Positions 52,508-64,000 of a DNA stretch of 64,000 nucleotides are shown here, in pieces. This DNA is from Casuarina equisetifolia (Eukaryota; Streptophyta; Magnoliopsida; Fagales; Casuarinaceae): assembly GCA_028551475.1 (NCBI GenBank), contig CM052357.1, forward strand, positions 15,051,931-15,115,930, written 5' to 3'. The notes beneath the pieces are model-generated. The model saw only the letters and a list, made by a program, of their open reading frames with translations, was not told where the DNA came from and made no database searches. Both the position numbers and the translations under genes were made by a program. Each line of letters opens with the position of its first letter. Position 1 is the first letter of the stretch.

Positions 52508-55162
52508 TGTAAGGTTTAATGGCTAACTAAGATGGGGGGTTGAATTGGTTATCAAGGTTTCTTTGTTCCTATTTCTGAATTCAATCAATTATCAATAACA
52601 AACATTCGAACATATAGATAGAAAAAAAATGTACAAAATTTTACACAGTGGTTTAGCCTTTGCAATCTACTTCCACCATCTTCTCTTTCAACACAATAGG
52701 TTGAAGTCTACTTTACTTCAAAGCTAAGAGATTAACCTCTCTTACACTTTCTAACTCCTTTTTTAGGAGTTAACTTATCCACGGTTACAATAAAAAGGTT
52801 GAACCAACCTCAATACAACAACAAATCCTTAAATGTGTAATGTTGTGAGGAATATTGCTAATAAGTGAGCTAATTAAAGTTATACAAACTCAATTCAAAC
52901 TCTAATCATGAAATCCCTAATTATATCAAAGTTAGGGCTTCATATTTACAAAGGTGTTTATGTGCAAATGATAATCTGAGCTTAATTAGCACATAAACAA
53001 CTTAATGTAATAGTGAACATCCAAAAATATTAGAGTTAAAAGAATATCACTGAAGATTTGAACTTTCTATACAAATCTTTGGAGAATTCCATGAATATGT
53101 AAGCTTTGATTTTTCTCAATATTTCAATCAGATTTTCGTCTCTTCTTTTAAACAGCTCAAAAGCATCTCTCTTATAAACAACAATCGATCATCCTTATAG
53201 CCATTCTGACATTTCTATCACTTTAGAATTCTTCCCGTTGAAGAATCAGTGACAAATAGTGAAAGAGAGAAGGTGCTAGGCTTATCGGTAACCCTTTTAG
53301 GGTCTAAATGAATCTTCACATCTCGAAGACTTAAGAGACTTCTCCTTAAGTAAAATGACGTCGCAACCAGTTAATAGACAACAAACAGGCTGGACTTGCG
53401 GGCTGAGCTTGCTCCTAAAAGCTTGATTGAATTGAATAATTACCTTCATTTAAGCATGGACTAGCTAGACAAAAATCAATCATCATAATCTTGATTTTGA
53501 TGTACCTACAATTGCATAAATAAAAATATCAAATTTCCTTTAATGGCCTTATAGAATATTTTTCAAGGTATTGTATAAGGTCAATTTATGAAGAAATGTA
53601 GGAAGCCAACTACTTTATAATATCATTTATTGATATTATAATTTGCATACCTTTTACTTCCTAATGTTCAATATTGCACATAATCATATGAAAAAAAAAT
53701 ATTTTTACAAACATTATATGCAATCAACATGTTGTCATAATGATAACTCTATTTTTATAAAGTTATTTTACCTAATTTAAATAATAAATTCTCTAATGTT
53801 TGTGAAAAAATATTTGAATTCCTCTTTATTTACTTAAATTTGTCTTGTTTATGTAGCATAAGGAGGCATGAAGAAAAAGAACAAGCATGGAGAACCTGGT
53901 ACTTATTATATGGCAGAAGATGGTCAAATTCTCAAGGTGAAGGAAATTAAGATGGGCTTGGGCTTGGGCTTTGGATAATTGTTATTAGATTTTTATTGTT
54001 ATTGGTTTTTTAAATAATTAGAAAACCTAGTCCTATTAGGAGTCCAAAGCCTAATTAATATAGAAGTCTAAAACCCAATTGTATTAGGAATCCAAGACCC
54101 AATGCTATTAGGATAAGGAGAAAGTTCTAGATCCCATACCCTATATAAAGGAGGAGTCCTGCATAGAAGAAGGGGGAAAAGGAAGAGAGAAAAGAAGTTG
54201 CCGCTGAAACCAAGGAGGAAATTGAGCACAACTCAAGAGAGAGGCCAAGAATTCAAGATTCAACTCAAGAGAGAGGCCAAGAATTCAAGATTTCTTGAAG
54301 AGAAGACAAAAAGGGTGACAGACTTCTTGTTCTTGGATTCAAGATGCCTTCTTTGTTTCTTATTATTGTTCTTCCTCATTATTTCATTATGTTCTAAACT
54401 TCTTTTGTTAGAGCGAAAATGTAGCCTAACTATGATGATGTGAATCCTATAAGTTTTATGTTTTGCAAGATAGTTTATTTATATGAGTTATATATTATTA
54501 TGCTTAATGCTTTTAAGTGATTGGCCATCACTTGAATGATTTGATGTGTATGTTAGAGACTGAAAGGTAATAATATGCAATTGCTTCTTATAATATATAA
54601 CCATGAATTAAATATGGATAGACATATACCATGTTATTTGTGTGGCTTTTGGTGATAAGATGATCGAAAGATTTATTGTAAATCAGGAATATTCACAGAT
54701 ACTAATGCATTTGGTTTGTTTCAATTCACATATAGAGATATAGTGAATTAATGAACTAAATAGGTTTACTATACCTAGACATAGGATAGTAAATAAATTA
54801 GGAAATTCTACCATCACATAGATAATATCATTCTTGCAGGCATAAACTATGGAAATTTATATCTAGTAGTTATGGTGAAATCGGAAGCTCTAACATGTGT
54901 CTCATCTTGATTTTTCCTACTTGGATTCAATTTTAATTAGTTTTGAGTTTTTGTTTTAGAAATTTTAAATTTTAATTCATCTTCAACAATATTTTGATTT
55001 GCTAGATAAATTTTAGGATTAATTCATCATTAGTACTTAATTAGTTTAGTAATCACCAATCTCTGTGGGACGATATCTTTCTTATCATTATATTACTTGT
55101 TCGACATGTTCACTTGCATATAAATTTCACCGAACACATAACAAAACATACCTTTTTCAACA
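52508..55162 (-). repeat. 5' LTR of the copia element, split by a solo LTR
   Basis: Copia sequence occupies 52508-53740 and 55142-55162 (53736-53740 and 55137-55141 being the CATAA duplication). The solo LTR at 53741-55136 lies between. The match to the left LTR resumes exactly across the insertion. Confidence 0.85.
53741..55136 (+). mobile_element. Solo LTR of the gypsy family, copy E
   Basis: 1396 bp, TGATAACTCT to CACCGAACA, flanked by CATAA at 53736-53740 and 55137-55141. It sits inside the copia 5' LTR near its outer end. It is more diverged and longer than the other copies, with a short internal duplication near 54240-54300. Confidence 0.9.
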
Positions 55163-56602
55163 TTCCATGCTTTACAAAAGCTTCCTTCTCTCCTGAATGG
55201 TGTAAAGCTATGGCAGAAGAATATACTGCCTTGATTAAAAATCAAACTTGGGAACTTGTCACTCCTTCTACTAAGGTTATTCCCATTGGATGCAAATGGG
55301 TCTATAAAATTAAGCTATGCTCCAATGTTAAACTTGAACATTATAAAGCATGCTTAGTTGCTAAAGACTTTCATCAATGTCCTAGCATAGATTATATTGA
55401 AATGTTTAGTCTAGTTGCCAAACTTGTCACTATTTGAACTCTTCTTTGAATTCCATATAGTAATAGTTGGCAAATTTAGCAACTTAATGTCAAGAATGCC
55501 TTTTTACATGGGAATCTTGATGAACAAGTATTCATGCATCAACCTCAAGGTTTTAAAGACCTTCAACGTCCCAACTATGTTGTCTTCTTAAGTGCTCTTT
55601 TTATGGCTTAAAACAAGCACCACGTGCTTGGAATCAATGCTTCACCTAATTTTTTTATTAAAAATTGGGTTTTCACTTTCCAAAGCTAATTCTTCATTAT
55701 TTTTTTCTTCATATTGCCCGCCTATAGTGTTTTTATTTTGGTTTATGTAGATGATATTTTATTTACTAATAGTCCTGATGCTCCACTTCATCATATTTTG
55801 GAGTAACTCCAACATGAATTTGATATCAAAGATATCAAAGATCTTCACTATTTTATTGGCATTGATGCCTTACTAACTAAACATGGTCTTCTCCTCCACC
55901 AAGCTAAATTTGCTCAAGATATTCTTCATCGAGCAAGCATGGGTATGCTCAGAGCATTTCTACTCCTTGTACTATGGGTCATCCCCCATCTATACATGAT
56001 GGGGAACCATTTTCTGACCCCATTTATTATTGAAGTACTGTCAGAGCACTTCAATATCTTACTCTAACTCAGCCTGACATTGCTTATGTTGTCAACACCA
56101 CATGTCAATACATGCATGCTCTTACCACAAGTCATTGGACCTTTATGAAATGTGTCCTTTGTTTTTTAATAGATACCCTACATTATGACATTCATATTAC
56201 AAAATCTTCATCCACCCAATTTCATGCCTACTCCAATGCCTGCTGGGTTAATGACTTTGATGATAAAAAATCAACAGGTGATTTTTGCGTTTATCTTGGG
56301 AATAACCTTATTTCCTAGTGTTCTTGTAAAGAAAAAATGGTTGCTAATTCTAGCATAAAGTTAAGTTTAAAAGCCTTGCCGATATGGTTGCAAAACTCAT
56401 TTGGATTGAAGAACTTCTTCGTGATTTTGGTCAATTATCAATAACATCCTCAACTCTATGGTGTGATAGTTTATCAGCCCTATATCTCTCCACTAATCAT
56501 ATTTTTCATGCTCAAACTAAACACGTAGAGATCAACTTTCATTTCATTTGGGAATGCATCAAGAATAAACAACTTCACATTGGACCTAATGTGAATCTTA
56601 AC
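55163..56602 (+). mobile_element. Ty1-copia fossil, 3' part (reverse transcriptase, RNase H)
   Basis: Plus-strand remnant beginning at the edge of the minus-strand copia element. Reverse transcriptase blocks include WELVTPSTKVIPIGCKWVYK (about 55250) and YVDDILFTNSP (about 55745); RNase H blocks include YSNACWVNDFDDKKSTGD (about 56230) and KHVEINFHFIWE (about 56520). It is broken in many places and old. It may or may not belong to the same copy as the gag fossil at 33641-34825. Confidence 0.75.
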
Positions 56603-56604
56603 TA

Positions 56605-57030
56605 ATTGTCTGGGTTTCCATACTTGTCAAATCTTTGATTTGTTTAGGATTCCTTTGTTTGTTAGAATCTAGATTTCTTAAGACTTCCTTAATTTTTGGG
56701 ATTCTTGATTTGTTAGAATCCTTTTAGAACTAGGTTTTAAGGATTCTTGATTTATCAGGATCCTTCTAGAATGAGGTTTAGCTGTCTATTTAAAGTAAGT
56801 ATTGTTTCAATTGTAAGGAAACTTGTTTTCTAAAGAATAAAAACCCAAAGTTGTGTGATCAACTTTTTGTATCCTTTATCCAATTCTTGCCAAGGATTGG
56901 TGGTGGAGCACCTCCTTGATTGGTAGTGTTGCCTATATGTCTTGGAGCTTATTGGCATTTATTTTTTGTTTTACATATTTTTTCCTCCTTTTCTCCTTAC
57001 CAAGCACTCACTTTTCCCACAAGGAAACCC
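56605..57030 (+). repeat. Probable LTR remnant after the copia RNase H
   Basis: AT-rich with repeated GGATTCTTGATTT/AGAATCCTT units. The block at about 56850-56990 matches the reverse complement of about 15830-15960 in the gypsy-type fossil (shared pieces such as TTTATCCAATT and GGTAGTGT). Boundaries are approximate. Confidence 0.5.
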
Positions 57031-58201
57031 TAAAACACCAAAACAAATGATTTTTAGTTATTTTTTATTCAAAGCTCACTCAAGCCCACCATAAGATTCG
57101 CATCAAGATTAGGCTGGCATAGTTACTATCACATCACATACTCTGCTTTCTCATATTCATCCCTATGGTCAAAATGAAAATAGAATTCACTGCTAGAAAT
57201 CTATTCCTTAGGTTTGGTACAATTAAATTTGGGAAAATTAAGGTGTTAGGAGCATGATCCAAAATTACTTGTGCAGTTGATTGCCACTATTATCCTTATC
57301 AAAATTTGGGCCAAGCTCCCTACAATCTAGCCCCAATCTTAGTTGGTCATGAGTAATGGGATGCTTAAAACCTAAATTATGGGATCCTTTATTTTGTTAT
57401 CCCTAATTCATTGCTAGATTAGAAGTAAAGTGGGTCCCCAACCCATTGGAGGACCTTAGGGATTAGGCCCTTCGGTCATATGTAGGCTTTGTTGGTTGTG
57501 GCCCTAGCCCATTAGTGGGTTGTGTTGAGTCAGGACCCAGCTTAAGTCTAGTATCCCCTAAGTCATAGGTGGGCCATGGTAGTAATGGCCCTAGCCTATG
57601 GGTGGGTTGTGCTAAGCAATGACCCAACTTAGTTTTGGTCTAGGCCATATAGGCCCTTCCCCCATAGGTGGCCCATATGAGAAAGGGCCTAAAAATAAAG
57701 GTGCAACAAGGTTGTGTGTGTCGTGGGGAAAAGTTGACGATTGTTAAGGCCATGGGTGGGGAACACTTCGTAGCTAGTAGCTAACGGTAGTTGTAACGGT
57801 GGTGGCTCTTGTGGGGGCCATGGTGGAGTAGTAGGACTGCTAATGGAAGGTGGTTATGGATATGGGTTCTAGAAGGGGTTGCTTCAGTGTAATAGTGGTC
57901 GGTTAAACACCATAAGTAACTGGGTGGTGGTGGAAATAGTAATGCTTATGTGTGAAGGTAGTTTGACACCTTGACCTGGTGGGTAAACTTCAAATCCATG
58001 ACTTGACCTGATTAAATTTGGGGGTAAGGGAGGCAAATGGCTTGCGTTGGCAGATAAATCAATGCAATAAAGGTTTGAGGGGCCTTAATGGCTAGAAAGC
58101 CCTAATGTTGGGGTTGGTTCTAGGTTGGATTTAAGAGACCTAATGGCACCCCCAATCCTGTGTAGGTGTGTGTAAATCTGGACCCACAATTGGTGGGTCT
58201 T
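57031..58201. other. Interspersed DNA without a recognised gene
   Basis: More GC-rich than its neighbours. No coding frame was recognised. It contains the 87-bp imperfect tandem repeat at 57500-57673. It continues at 63871 on the far side of the copia nest, so it is the older host sequence for that insertion. Confidence 0.5.
57500..57673. repeat. Imperfect tandem repeat, period 87 bp
   Basis: Units start with GGCCCTAGCC at 57500 and 57587 and share GTGGGTTGTG, a GACCCA block and CTTAGT-like segments. A partial third unit may follow. Not recognised as part of a known element. Confidence 0.75.
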
Positions 58202-59394
58202 TGAAGAATTTGATAAACTTTTGTACATTTGGAAGAAAAGCTTGTTTATTGATCAAGCAAAACCAAAACTAGTTACAAGAGAAGATAAAGCTATAGAGAA
58301 AATAACTTTTAGTGTGCAACTATATTTTCCAACATTTTAACCTAAGAAACTATATATAAACATGAGTAAGGCTTATACAAGGAAACCTTAGTATCTTACT
58401 ATATAGGAAAATATAGTGAGCCTTATTCTAGGACCTAATATGGTAACATAGAGAGAAAAAAACCATCAATCTTTAACACTCCCTTCAAGCTAGGGATCAA
58501 AAGAAATCCAAGACCCTAAGGTTACTAAGGAGATAATAGTGTTGACTTGTCCTTAAAGCCTTGGTTAGAATATTTGTAAGTTAGTCACCACTCGGAACAT
58601 GTGTTGTGCTAATTAAACCATGATGTATTTTTTCTTGAATAAAATGACAAGAAACATCTATATGCTTGGTCTTATGATGAAAGACTGGGTTTTTTGCCAA
58701 TTTTTATGCTACCTTATTATCACAATATAACAACGATGGCTATGAAACATTAATTCTCATATCTTTTAATAGACCAACTACTCGAATGATCCCCTATATC
58801 TACCACCCGGTGACACCAGTGGAGCTCTTTTGGTTGGTTTCAAACTCAATGGCTTCAGTAATTATGTTGTTTGGAGTTGTGCTATGAAACTTACCTTTCT
58901 CTCTAAGAATAAGTTGGTATTCATGGATGACAAATACCTTGCTTTAGCTGAAAATTTGCCTTATTTGCCTATATGGGAGCGTTGTAATACGATTTGTCTT
59001 TCTTGGATTCTTAATTCACTATCTAGGATCTAATACCATGAATATGTGATGATTGGAATTAGGAATACATAACCCTCATGATGATCCGATTTAGAACCTA
59101 ATTGATCCTCTTTCTCTTGGTGAGTTTTCCAAGCATGAGAAGTGGCATATGGAGTAAAAGGTAGTTGAAGGGGATCTAACTTAATGGCCATGACAAAACC
59201 ATAAAACTCTCTAAACTACTTGTACCAGGAAATATCTAAGAAAAAGCAATGGTTTGATAAAGTATCCAAACCTCAACAATAAATCAAAATAGTCACAAAG
59301 CGCGGAAGTGAAAAGGAAATGAGAAAATACAAAGGTCTTGGTGCAAATAGCAAAGTCAAAACCGATAAATAAAACATAATTCTTTTCGCCAAAA

Positions 59395-59560
59395 AAAGAG
59401 AAAATACCAAATAATGGGTCCTTGTGAATGCAACATGCACTTTTCACCAAAATGAAAAAGAAAACCAAATAAAGGTTGTACCTTTATGTTGGAATGAAAG
59501 AGAAAACCAAATAATGAGTTCCTGTTGCAACCAAATAAAGATTGCACCTTTCCATCATAA
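59395..59560. repeat. Irregular repeat of AAAACCAAATAA-type units
   Basis: Three to four units of about 55-70 bp, each with GAAAAnACCAAATAA and a following GTTCCTG, GTACCTTT or GCACCTTT block. Inside the short copia fossil; no coding role seen. Confidence 0.55.
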
Positions 59561-60133
59561 TAGAGACAAAAGAACTACGTAGGTTGAAGAGCTTTGTTGG
59601 AGAAAAGGACAAAATGGTGGCAAGATCAAGTAAACCAACAATAGAACTAATTCCTTTGTTTAGTTGACAAAGGAAAAGGACAAAAAATTGGCAATACCAA
59701 GAAACCTAAACTAAGAATGCTAAAAAGCTAAACTTTCATGCTAAACATATATGGGAGCAAGAGAATTAATTTGAAAATAAAAGAATCACATAAGATTCAC
59801 CTTTTTCTTTAATTCGAAGAGAGAAAACCATTCTCTTTACATGCACGGCTCAACAACGTTAGCTGTTAATACGATGAAGAATTCAGTAAACTCTTACACA
59901 TTTGAAAGAAAAGCTTATTTATTGATCAAGCAAAACCAAAACTAGTTGTAAGAGAAGACAAAGCCATAAAGAAAAGAACTCTTAGTGTGTGGCTATGTTT
60001 TTCAAAATTTTAACCTAAGAAGCTACATATAAACAAGAGTAAGGCTTATACAAAAAAACCTTAGTATCTTACAATATAGGAAAATATAGTGAGCCTTATT
60101 CTAGGACTTAATATGGTAAAATAGAAAGAAAAT

Positions 60134-63100
60134 TGTTGGAGATCCATGATTAACATGCCTGATTATTCTCTTCTTAAATTGAGGAGATTTGATTATAGGA
60201 TTTATATTTTAGGAAACAGGAATTGAATTAAAGGAATTATTATTTATCATTATAATTTTCCTTTTACATGTATAGCAACTTGCATTATAAGTAGACCTAA
60301 TTTGTTCTAGGTCTAAAAACTTTTAAATGAATACAGAAACCTCTCCTATGCTTTTGTGTGCTATTAACTTTCTATCATGGTATCAAGAGCCACCATTTTC
60401 TTTCCTTTGGCCTAAGCTTCCGTAAACTTTTTTTCTTAGATTTCGTTAGTTTATTTTTAAGTGCTTCCTTTTGTACAGTTTGTTAAGAGACCCTACAAAC
60501 GGAAGTTTGTCTTTTTCCAATGTAAACCTTAACCTTTTCTCCCATTTATTTTTTCTCACCGACCCACCTTTACCTTACCTTTTGTCCTTTTGTCCTTTTG
60601 TCTTTGCTTTCCTTTGTACTATTCACTCAGAGAACTTACACACGAAAGCTAGACATTCTTGGTATGGACATTAGCTTTTTCCCAATTTTTTTTCTCTCTT
60701 TTCGCATCCCATAAACACTGTACCTTCCCTTTGTTAGCTTATAATGTCAAACCATATGGTTGAGTTCAATGTGCCTATTGTGGAGGCCTTGCAGGACGAC
60801 ATGGGCCTTTCTCCTCAACGGCCTTACTTTTCTCAACCATTCATTACCCCACCAAATGGGCCACTTGTTTTCTCCATTCTAGACCTGGCTCAACACAAGG
60901 CTAGCTCCTCCGCCTCTCCAAGCCTCGTCCTAGGTTATGTTTTGGGTTGGGTTTATTAAGGTCCTAACCCACCCTGGTTTTGCTCTACTAGGTTTTGGGA
61001 TCTTGGATCCCTAACCAAATAGCAAACCTTTTGGGTTTTGCTATCTTAGTCCCCCAGCAGCCACCCCGAGCCCGATGACCCCCTATTCACTAACTGTATT
61101 GACGGCCCCCAAACTTCGATTGGTTGCTTAGTATCTTTCCAGCCAATCAGACTATTCCTCATAGGCTTGAGATTTTTGTCGTGCTATTGTCACCAAGCAT
61201 AAAGATTCCTTCATTGATGGCTCCTTCCCTTGTCTGACGGATGACCAACAAGCTCATTATTGGCGTCATTGTAATCAACTCATTTGCTCATGGATCAGGA
61301 ATTATCTCACCAAAGATGTTTTTACTAGTCTTCCTCCCACTAATGATGCTAAACGAATGTGGGATAACCTTGCTAAGATGCATGGGAAAATCGATAGAGC
61401 TAAGTGTTTTTCTATTCTTTAGGCAGAAAATGAGTTCAAGCAAGGTGACCATTTAGTCACAACTTGCTTCAACTGGTTCTCTGCCATTTGGAATGAACTC
61501 AATGCTGCCAAAAAACCCCTTCTTAAGCCCGATTTGATGCTCTAACAGTATCAATGCATTAAAAAGAGTACATGGATTACTCGATTTCTTCTTATTTTGA
61601 ATGATTCCTATTTACCTTTACATTCACATATCCTTGCAATGGAATTGAAGCCTTCTCTTCGCCAGATTTTCTTTTTCTAGCCATCCAAGAGGAAAACCAA
61701 TGTCTTACCACATCGGAATACCTTCGTGTGGGGGATTTGGTGATCCTTGCCTCTCAAGCTACCCCAGCATAACACCACATTGTGGCTATACAGGTGTTTG
61801 GCTGTGGGGCTCTTTTTTCTCAATTAGGGTTTTTGCACCCTAATGAGAAGGCTACCTTATTTTTTGTATTTACTAGCTAGGGTTCTCACCTTAGATTTGA
61901 TGGCTCCTCTATCTTTTTACCAGCACCTTTGCTAGACACCCCACATGCTGCCACGTCTGCCTCAGTCTTCAAAGCATCTAATGGCAAACAAAGTGCCACA
62001 TCATCCCATTAGTCAATTGGTCCCAACTCCTCATGTGGAAATTATAATGGGAAATATTGTGATTATTGCAAATGCAAGTATCATACATGGGAAACTTGCT
62101 AGAAATTACATGGAAAGCTTGCAAACAAAGATCCTAAAGATCGTGATGCTTCTATCAATAACGTCCAGTTTGTCATTGTTAATTCTTCCTTGACCTTATC
62201 TAAGGCTCAATTTCAAAAAATATGTCCGCCATTAATTAGGTTGGAGCTCAAGATAAATCTATTGGCTTTATAGGTACTTCTTTTTACTTCATGAATTTTC
62301 TGTCAACTAACAGTTGGATCATTGATTCAGGGGCCAATAACTACATCATTTGCGATGACTCTTTTTTACCCTCCATCCTTCCAACCTTTAATCCTCCCAT
62401 TTATGTTTGATTGCATTATGCAACCAGGGGGAGGGTCTAGTATGTTGCCATCATAAATCCTTGTATGGTCTCAAACAAGCCTTTTGCCAATGGTATGCTA
62501 AATTCACTCAAGCATTGATCGCTACGCATTTTTGTCAATCTCGACATGATTATGCTTTTTTCACCTGGACACGAGGTAACTCATCTATGTATCTATTGAT
62601 TTATGTGGACGATATATTGATTATGGGCAACAAGGAGACTGTTATCAATGATTTCAAGACATATTTGCATGCCACGTTTCACATTAAGGATTTAGGCAAC
62701 CCTAAGTACTTCTTTGGCATTGAAATAGCTCGCTCTGAGCAGGGTATTTGTCTAAGCCAATGGAAATTCTTCTTGGAAATTATCTCTAAAGCAGGTTTAT
62801 CTAGATGCAAACCAGCAGTCATACCCATAGAACAAAATTCAAAATTGACCACAATTGAGTAATGATATGAGCATATCACCATTGGATGAAGACCCTTTAC
62901 TTAAAGATCCATTGAGTTATCAATGACTTGTGGGAAAGCACATTTATCTCACGATGAACAGACCAGATATCAGTTATGTTGTACAAATCTTGAGTTAATT
63001 CATGCAAGACCCTAAACAATCACACATGGAAGTCGCCCTGAAAGTCATTAAATATCTTAAAGGATGTCCAAGACTAGGAATACTTCTATCTCGTTAGTGT

Positions 63101-63845
63101 AACCTCGAGATGTGGGCTTATTGTGATGTTGATTATATGAATTGTCCAATGACTAGAAGATGTTTTATTGGTTTTTTGTATAAAATTAGGCAATTCTATG
63201 CTATCATGGAAGATGAAAAAGCAATCAACAAAATCATTATCTTTTGCTGAGGCTGAATATCAAGAAATGGCTAAGATTGTTTGTGAAGTAGTTTGGATGT
63301 GAGGTTTACTTCAAGACCTTGGTTTAAGGATAAAGTGTCCAATTACATTATTTTGTGACAATGATGCAACCCTTAAACTTGCAACAAATCCAATGGTACA
63401 TGAAAGAACTAAACATATTGAAGTTGATTGTCACTTCATCATAGACAAGATTTAAGAGGACATTATAAAGACTAGAGGGATAAGGACTACAGAACAACCT
63501 GTAGACATTTCACTAAACCACTATGTCAGAGACAACACACATATTTACTGAGCAAGCTTGGCCTTAGACATTTACAAGCCACCAGCTTGAGGGGGAGTGT
63601 TGGAGATCCATGATTAACATGCATGATTATTCTCTCCTTAAATTGAAGAGATTTGATTATAGGATTTATATTTTGGAAAATAGGAATTGTATTATAGGAA
63701 TTATTATTTATCATTATAATTTTCTTTTTACATGTATAGCAACTTGTATTATAAGTAGACCTAATTTGTTCTAAGTCTAAATACTTTTTAGTGAATACAT
63801 AAACCTTTCCTATGTTTTTGCCTCTTTGCTATTCACTTTTTGTCA
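60134..63845 (+). mobile_element. Ty1-copia element with 244-248 bp LTRs, nested
   Basis: 3712 bp on the plus strand. LTRs 60134-60377 and 63598-63845 both open TGTTGGAGATCC. The primer site TGGTATCAAGAGC follows the left LTR at once (60378), and the tract GCTTGAGGGGGAG precedes the right LTR. Flanks are AAAAT (60129-60133) and AAAAC (63846-63850), a near-match target duplication. Parts: gag-like about 60740-61700, protease-like (IIDSGANN) about 62320, reverse transcriptase about 62440-62860 with YVDDIL, RNase H about 62870-63530. The LTRs differ at roughly 10 per cent by eye, so it is several million years old. It is shorter than a typical copia and has numerous breaks. Confidence 0.85.
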
Positions 63846-63870
63846 AAAACTGTCAATCTTCAATAGTCTT

Positions 63871-64000
63871 AAGCCTAGTTTGGGTCTTGAAGAGAAGCCT
63901 TACTAGTCAATGGTTGGTCTTGGGTGGTGCTAGAAACAAGAGTCTTCAACAGTCAGAGACACTTCATTCTAGATAGTAGAGATGTTGGTAACTTGTTCCA
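63871..64000. other. Window edge, no recognised feature
   Basis: Continues the host sequence that precedes 58197. Too short to classify. Confidence 0.4.

Larger units (their letters stand above)
34826..55162 (-). mobile_element. Ty1-copia retrotransposon fossil carrying nested insertions
   Basis: A 20.3-kb span on the minus strand, of which roughly 10.5 kb is inserted elements. The 3' LTR is 34826-36272 and the 5' LTR starts at 52508 and ends at 55162, itself interrupted by a solo LTR. Both begin TGTAAGG and end TTTTTCAACA. Parts, in transcript order: gag about 50430-51150, protease/GAG-pre-integrase about 43090-43400 and 39270-39384, integrase about 38550-39260, reverse transcriptase about 37830-38550, RNase H about 36800-37450. 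A purine tract (AAAAGGGAGAGAT) adjoins the 3' LTR. Domain style suggests the SIRE/Maximus lineage. The LTRs differ at roughly 9 per cent of sites by eye over their first 320 bp, so it is several million years old. No clear target duplication: CTTCA on the left, TTCCA on the right. Broken in many places. Confidence 0.85.
58202..63865 (-). mobile_element. Short Ty1-copia fossil hosting a second copia element
   Basis: Flanked by GTCTT at 58197-58201 and 63866-63870. The 3' LTR is 58202-58478 (277 bp); the 5' LTR starts at 59875, is interrupted at 60134 by another element and ends at 63865. On the minus strand the LTR opens TGTTAAAGATTG, preceded by the tract GCTTGAAGGGAG. Minus-strand RNase H remnants lie at about 58500-58790. 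The interior also holds a plus-strand copia gag-like piece (about 58800-59150: LNGFSNYVVWSCAM), so it is itself composite. The LTRs differ at well over 10 per cent of sites by eye; it is old and much broken. Confidence 0.75.

Overview
This window is nuclear DNA of a flowering plant, probably a woody dicot; the species cannot be fixed from the sequence. Four intron-containing host genes have typical GT-AG introns and recognisable plant protein families, the intergenic DNA is AT-rich, and the right half is packed with plant-type LTR retrotransposons, including one whose primer binding site copies the 3' end of plant tRNA-Asp.

Left half (1-29.4 kb), gene-bearing. (1) A RING-H2 ubiquitin ligase of the RHF2A type (+, about 2.47-7.0 kb). 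(2) A fasciclin-like arabinogalactan protein of the FLA15-18 group (+, 10.09-12.45 kb). (3) An old Ty3-gypsy-type LTR fossil (about 13.8-16.8 kb). (4) The plant RPAP2/RTR1 homologue, a putative RNA polymerase II CTD phosphatase (+, 18.22-22.18 kb). (5) A WVD2-LIKE microtubule protein with a TPX2 domain (-, 22.64-24.76 kb, leader reaching about 26.6 kb), convergent with RPAP2. Exons were placed by eye from splice signals, and each gene's coding length comes out as a multiple of three. The four genes share no pathway: they serve protein degradation, the cell wall, transcription and the cytoskeleton.

Right half (29.4-64 kb), almost entirely retroelements. A 5'-truncated plant L1-type LINE (29.36-32.88 kb) is followed by a 20.3-kb nest. 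A Ty1-copia element on the minus strand (34.83-55.16 kb) contains four insertions from a single Ty3-gypsy Tat/Athila-like family, each with a perfect 5-bp target duplication: an unusual one-LTR copy, a young gag-only copy with two nearly identical LTRs, and two solo LTRs. A further solo LTR sits inside the one-LTR copy. Older Ty1-copia pieces flank the nest, and a second nest (58.20-63.87 kb) is one small Ty1-copia element inside the LTR of another.

No new gene system was found. The best leads are the one-LTR insertion with its exact target duplication, the concentration of one LTR family inside a single host element, the 1.25-kb inverted LTR pair, the upstream reading frames and exon-1 start of RHF2A, and a plus-strand TATA box in the leader of the WVD2-LIKE gene.
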